A stretch of DNA of 25,847 nt from a virus. The stretch lies in IMG/VR virus record IMGVR_UViG_3300021373_003645, positions 1-25,847 of that record, one strand, 5' to 3'. A model generated the notes under the pieces. It was not told the origin of the DNA. It searched no databases and saw only the letters and a list, made by a program, of their open reading frames with translations. Position 1 is the stretch's first letter, and the number at the start of each line of letters is the position of its first letter. Shown here in pieces: positions 24,505-25,847 of the stretch. Made by a program: the position numbers and the translations under genes.

Positions 24505-25578
24505 ATGGCAAAAAAAGTATCAAAGTCTCTCTCGGCGGCAGTGTCCGCCGAGATTAAGAGCAAATTTGATCTTAATAAATTTAAATCATCTAAAGGTTTA
24601 AATAAAAACGTCAAATTTAAGGAACAACAATGGATACCATTATCACCTGCTTTTCAAAAAGTAGCTGGTGTCCCTGGAATACCAATGGGACATATTTCAT
24701 TACTTAGAGGACATTCTGACACAGGTAAAACTACGGCATTACTAGAGGCAGCTGTTTCAGCCCAAAATATGGGAATTTTACCTGTATTTATTATTACTGA
24801 GATGAAATGGAATTGGGAACACGCAGCCCAAATGGGATTACAAGTAAATTTAATCAAGGATGATGAAGGGAATGTTGTAGATTATGAAGGTAATTTTATC
24901 TATGTTGATAGAGAGACTTTACATACAATTGAAGATGTAGCTGCCTTTATTATGGATTTACAGAATGAGCAGAAAAAAGGTAACTTACCTTATGATTTAG
25001 CATTCTTTTGGGATTCAATCGGATCTATCCCTTGTGCAATGTCAGTTGAAAAACTAAAAAACAATAATGAGTGGAATGCAGGAGCAATGTCAACTCAATT
25101 TGGTAATACAGTAAACCAAAGTATTGTAATGTCCCGTAAAGAATCATCACCTTATACTAATACTCTAATTGCAGTTAATAAAGTTTGGACAGCAAAAGCA
25201 GAATCACCTATGGGTCAACCTAAAATGATGAATAAAGGTGGAATGGCTATGTGGTATGATGCAACATTTGTAGTTACATTTGGTAATATTTCAAATGCTG
25301 GAACATCTAAAATCAAAGCAATTAAAGGTGGTATGCAGGTAGAATGGGGTAAAAGAACAAACTTACAAATTGATAAAAACCATGTTAATGGTATGCAATC
25401 AAGAGGTAAAATTGTTATGACAAACCATGGTTTTATTGAAGATACTGATAAGGATAAAAATGCTTATAAAAAAGACCATGCAGATGAATGGTCTAAAATT
25501 CTAGGAGGAGGACAATTTAAAATTGTAGAAGACCAAGAAGATACAACACCTGTGCTTTACGACGCAGAAGACTTATAG
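24505..25578 (+). CDS. uvsX: UvsX-type RecA-family recombinase
   Basis: A 357-residue RecA/UvsX protein. Walker A is RGHSDTGKTTALLEAAVSAQ with Lys75, followed by FIITEMKWNWEHAAQMGLQV. The Walker B-like strand is YDLAFFWDSIGSIPC. QFGNTVNQSIVMSRKESSPY and TLIAVNKVWTAKAESPMGQP then KMMNKGGMAMWYDATFVVTF match UvsX-type L2 and core segments. The acidic C-terminus is usual. It forms filaments on single-stranded DNA for strand exchange and recombination-dependent replication, working with the gp32-like protein encoded just upstream (two bases between genes). The start codon is followed at +25 by a GC-rich 9-bp hairpin whose codons (TCG, GCG, TCC, GCC) are unusual for this genome. Confidence 0.94.
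   Translation: MAKKVSKSLSAAVSAEIKSKFDLNKFKSSKGLNKNVKFKEQQWIPLSPAFQKVAGVPGIPMGHISLLRGHSDTGKTTALLEAAVSAQNMGILPVFIITEMKWNWEHAAQMGLQVNLIKDDEGNVVDYEGNFIYVDRETLHTIEDVAAFIMDLQNEQKKGNLPYDLAFFWDSIGSIPCAMSVEKLKNNNEWNAGAMSTQFGNTVNQSIVMSRKESSPYTNTLIAVNKVWTAKAESPMGQPKMMNKGGMAMWYDATFVVTFGNISNAGTSKIKAIKGGMQVEWGKRTNLQIDKNHVNGMQSRGKIVMTNHGFIEDTDKDKNAYKKDHADEWSKILGGGQFKIVEDQEDTTPVLYDAEDL
24530..24553 (+). promoter_or_regulatory. GC-rich 9-bp hairpin 25 bases into uvsX
   Basis: TCTCGGCGG (24530-24538) pairs perfectly with CCGCCGAGA (24545-24553) around the loop CAGTGT. There is no T tract after it, so it is not a standard terminator. It is the most GC-rich short segment noticed in this part of the window. Confidence 0.65.
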
Positions 25579-25588
25579 AAAGTAAAAC

Positions 25589-25847
25589 ATGAAACATAAA
25601 GAATTATTTAGTCTGCTGGACAGTGTCCAGGAGGATCAGGAAGAGACTGTACAAAAGAAACATGATAGAGTACTAATTTTAGATGGTTTAAATCTATTTT
25701 TTAGAAACTTTGCTATGATGAATATGGTTAATCCTGATGGAGTTCACATTGGTGGATTAGGTGGGTTCTTCCGTTCTTTAGGTGCCATGATTAGACAAAC
25801 AAATCCAACCTCTGTTTATGTAGTATTCGATGGAGCAGGTTCTACAA
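25589..25847 (+). CDS. 5'-3' exonuclease / flap nuclease (T4 RNase H-like), 3' end outside window
   Basis: The ATG at 25589 opens a frame that continues to the window edge (86 codons seen). After a charged N-terminal ~27 residues, RVLILDGLNLFFRNFAMMNM, HIGGLGGFFRSLGAMIRQTN and PTSVYVVFDGAGST show the start of a PIN/FEN nuclease: the first metal-binding Asp in ILDGLN, and VVFDG as the second. In T4 the related RNase H removes RNA primers and flaps on the lagging strand. Here it would also complement a family-A polymerase lacking its own 5' nuclease. The gene starts 11 bases after the uvsX stop. A hairpin 27 bases into the coding region shares CAGTGTCC with the uvsX hairpin. Confidence 0.88.
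   Translation, partial: MKHKELFSLLDSVQEDQEETVQKKHDRVLILDGLNLFFRNFAMMNMVNPDGVHIGGLGGFFRSLGAMIRQTNPTSVYVVFDGAGST
25616..25630 (+). promoter_or_regulatory. Hairpin 27 bases into the flap nuclease gene
   Basis: CTGGAC (25616-25621) and GTCCAG (25625-25630) pair perfectly around the triloop AGT. The string CAGTGTCC (25621-25628) is also found in the uvsX hairpin at 24539-24546, in another reading frame. Confidence 0.5.

Overview
This window is a stretch of an AT-rich, strictly rightward-transcribed genome of a T4-like contractile-tailed phage (myovirus). The host is most likely a marine member of the Bacteroidota (flavobacteria-like). The T4-type assignment rests on recognisable relatives of gp22, gp23, gp13, gp14, gp15, gp18, gp19, gp26, gp32 and UvsX. 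The host assignment is inference: almost no gene has a Shine-Dalgarno sequence, starts sit behind A-rich leaders, and one candidate promoter resembles the Bacteroidota TTG / TAnnTTTG type. No tRNA, CRISPR array, insertion sequence or integrase was seen, and no gene-free stretch exceeds 300 bases.

Layout. Positions 1-2708 hold the end of an acidic prohead scaffold gene (gp22-like) and the major capsid gene (gp23), closed by a strong terminator. Positions 2908-6233 hold phoH and the neck/tail-completion genes 13, 14 and 15. Positions 6267-8430 hold two overlapping glycosyltransferase genes, the second a clear relative of the TibC/Aah autotransporter heptosyltransferases with its four-cysteine metal finger. 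Positions 8479-11587 hold a small coiled-coil gene, the tail sheath (gp18) and the tail tube (gp19), followed by a UUCG terminator. Positions 11702-13053 hold a small membrane protein and a gp26-like tail-assembly gene that appears to be extended by a programmed frameshift. Positions 13088-21849 hold the tape measure, a short unrecognised gene at 15446-15613, a baseplate/tube protein, a LysM-type gp53-like protein, a 1078-residue hub protein ending in an M15 peptidase domain, and a repeat-bearing structural protein. From 21873 rightwards lies DNA metabolism: a compact family-A DNA polymerase, a small unknown gene, the single-strand binding protein (gp32-like), the UvsX recombinase, and the start of a 5'-3' exonuclease/flap nuclease that runs off the window.

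The structural genes are grouped behind copies of a 10-base motif, ATATTTATAA, usually 12-17 bases before the start codon. This is a candidate late promoter, but it is the reverse complement of the T4 late box. The three consecutive replication genes at the right end each carry an RNA hairpin starting 25-27 bases into the coding region; two share the string CAGTGTCC in different reading frames. This looks like an undescribed post-transcriptional control element. Other notable points are the T7-run frameshift, the hub-peptidase fusion, the phage heptosyltransferase, the family-A polymerase in a T4-like genome, and an SSB-type DDLPF tail on the gp32-like protein.
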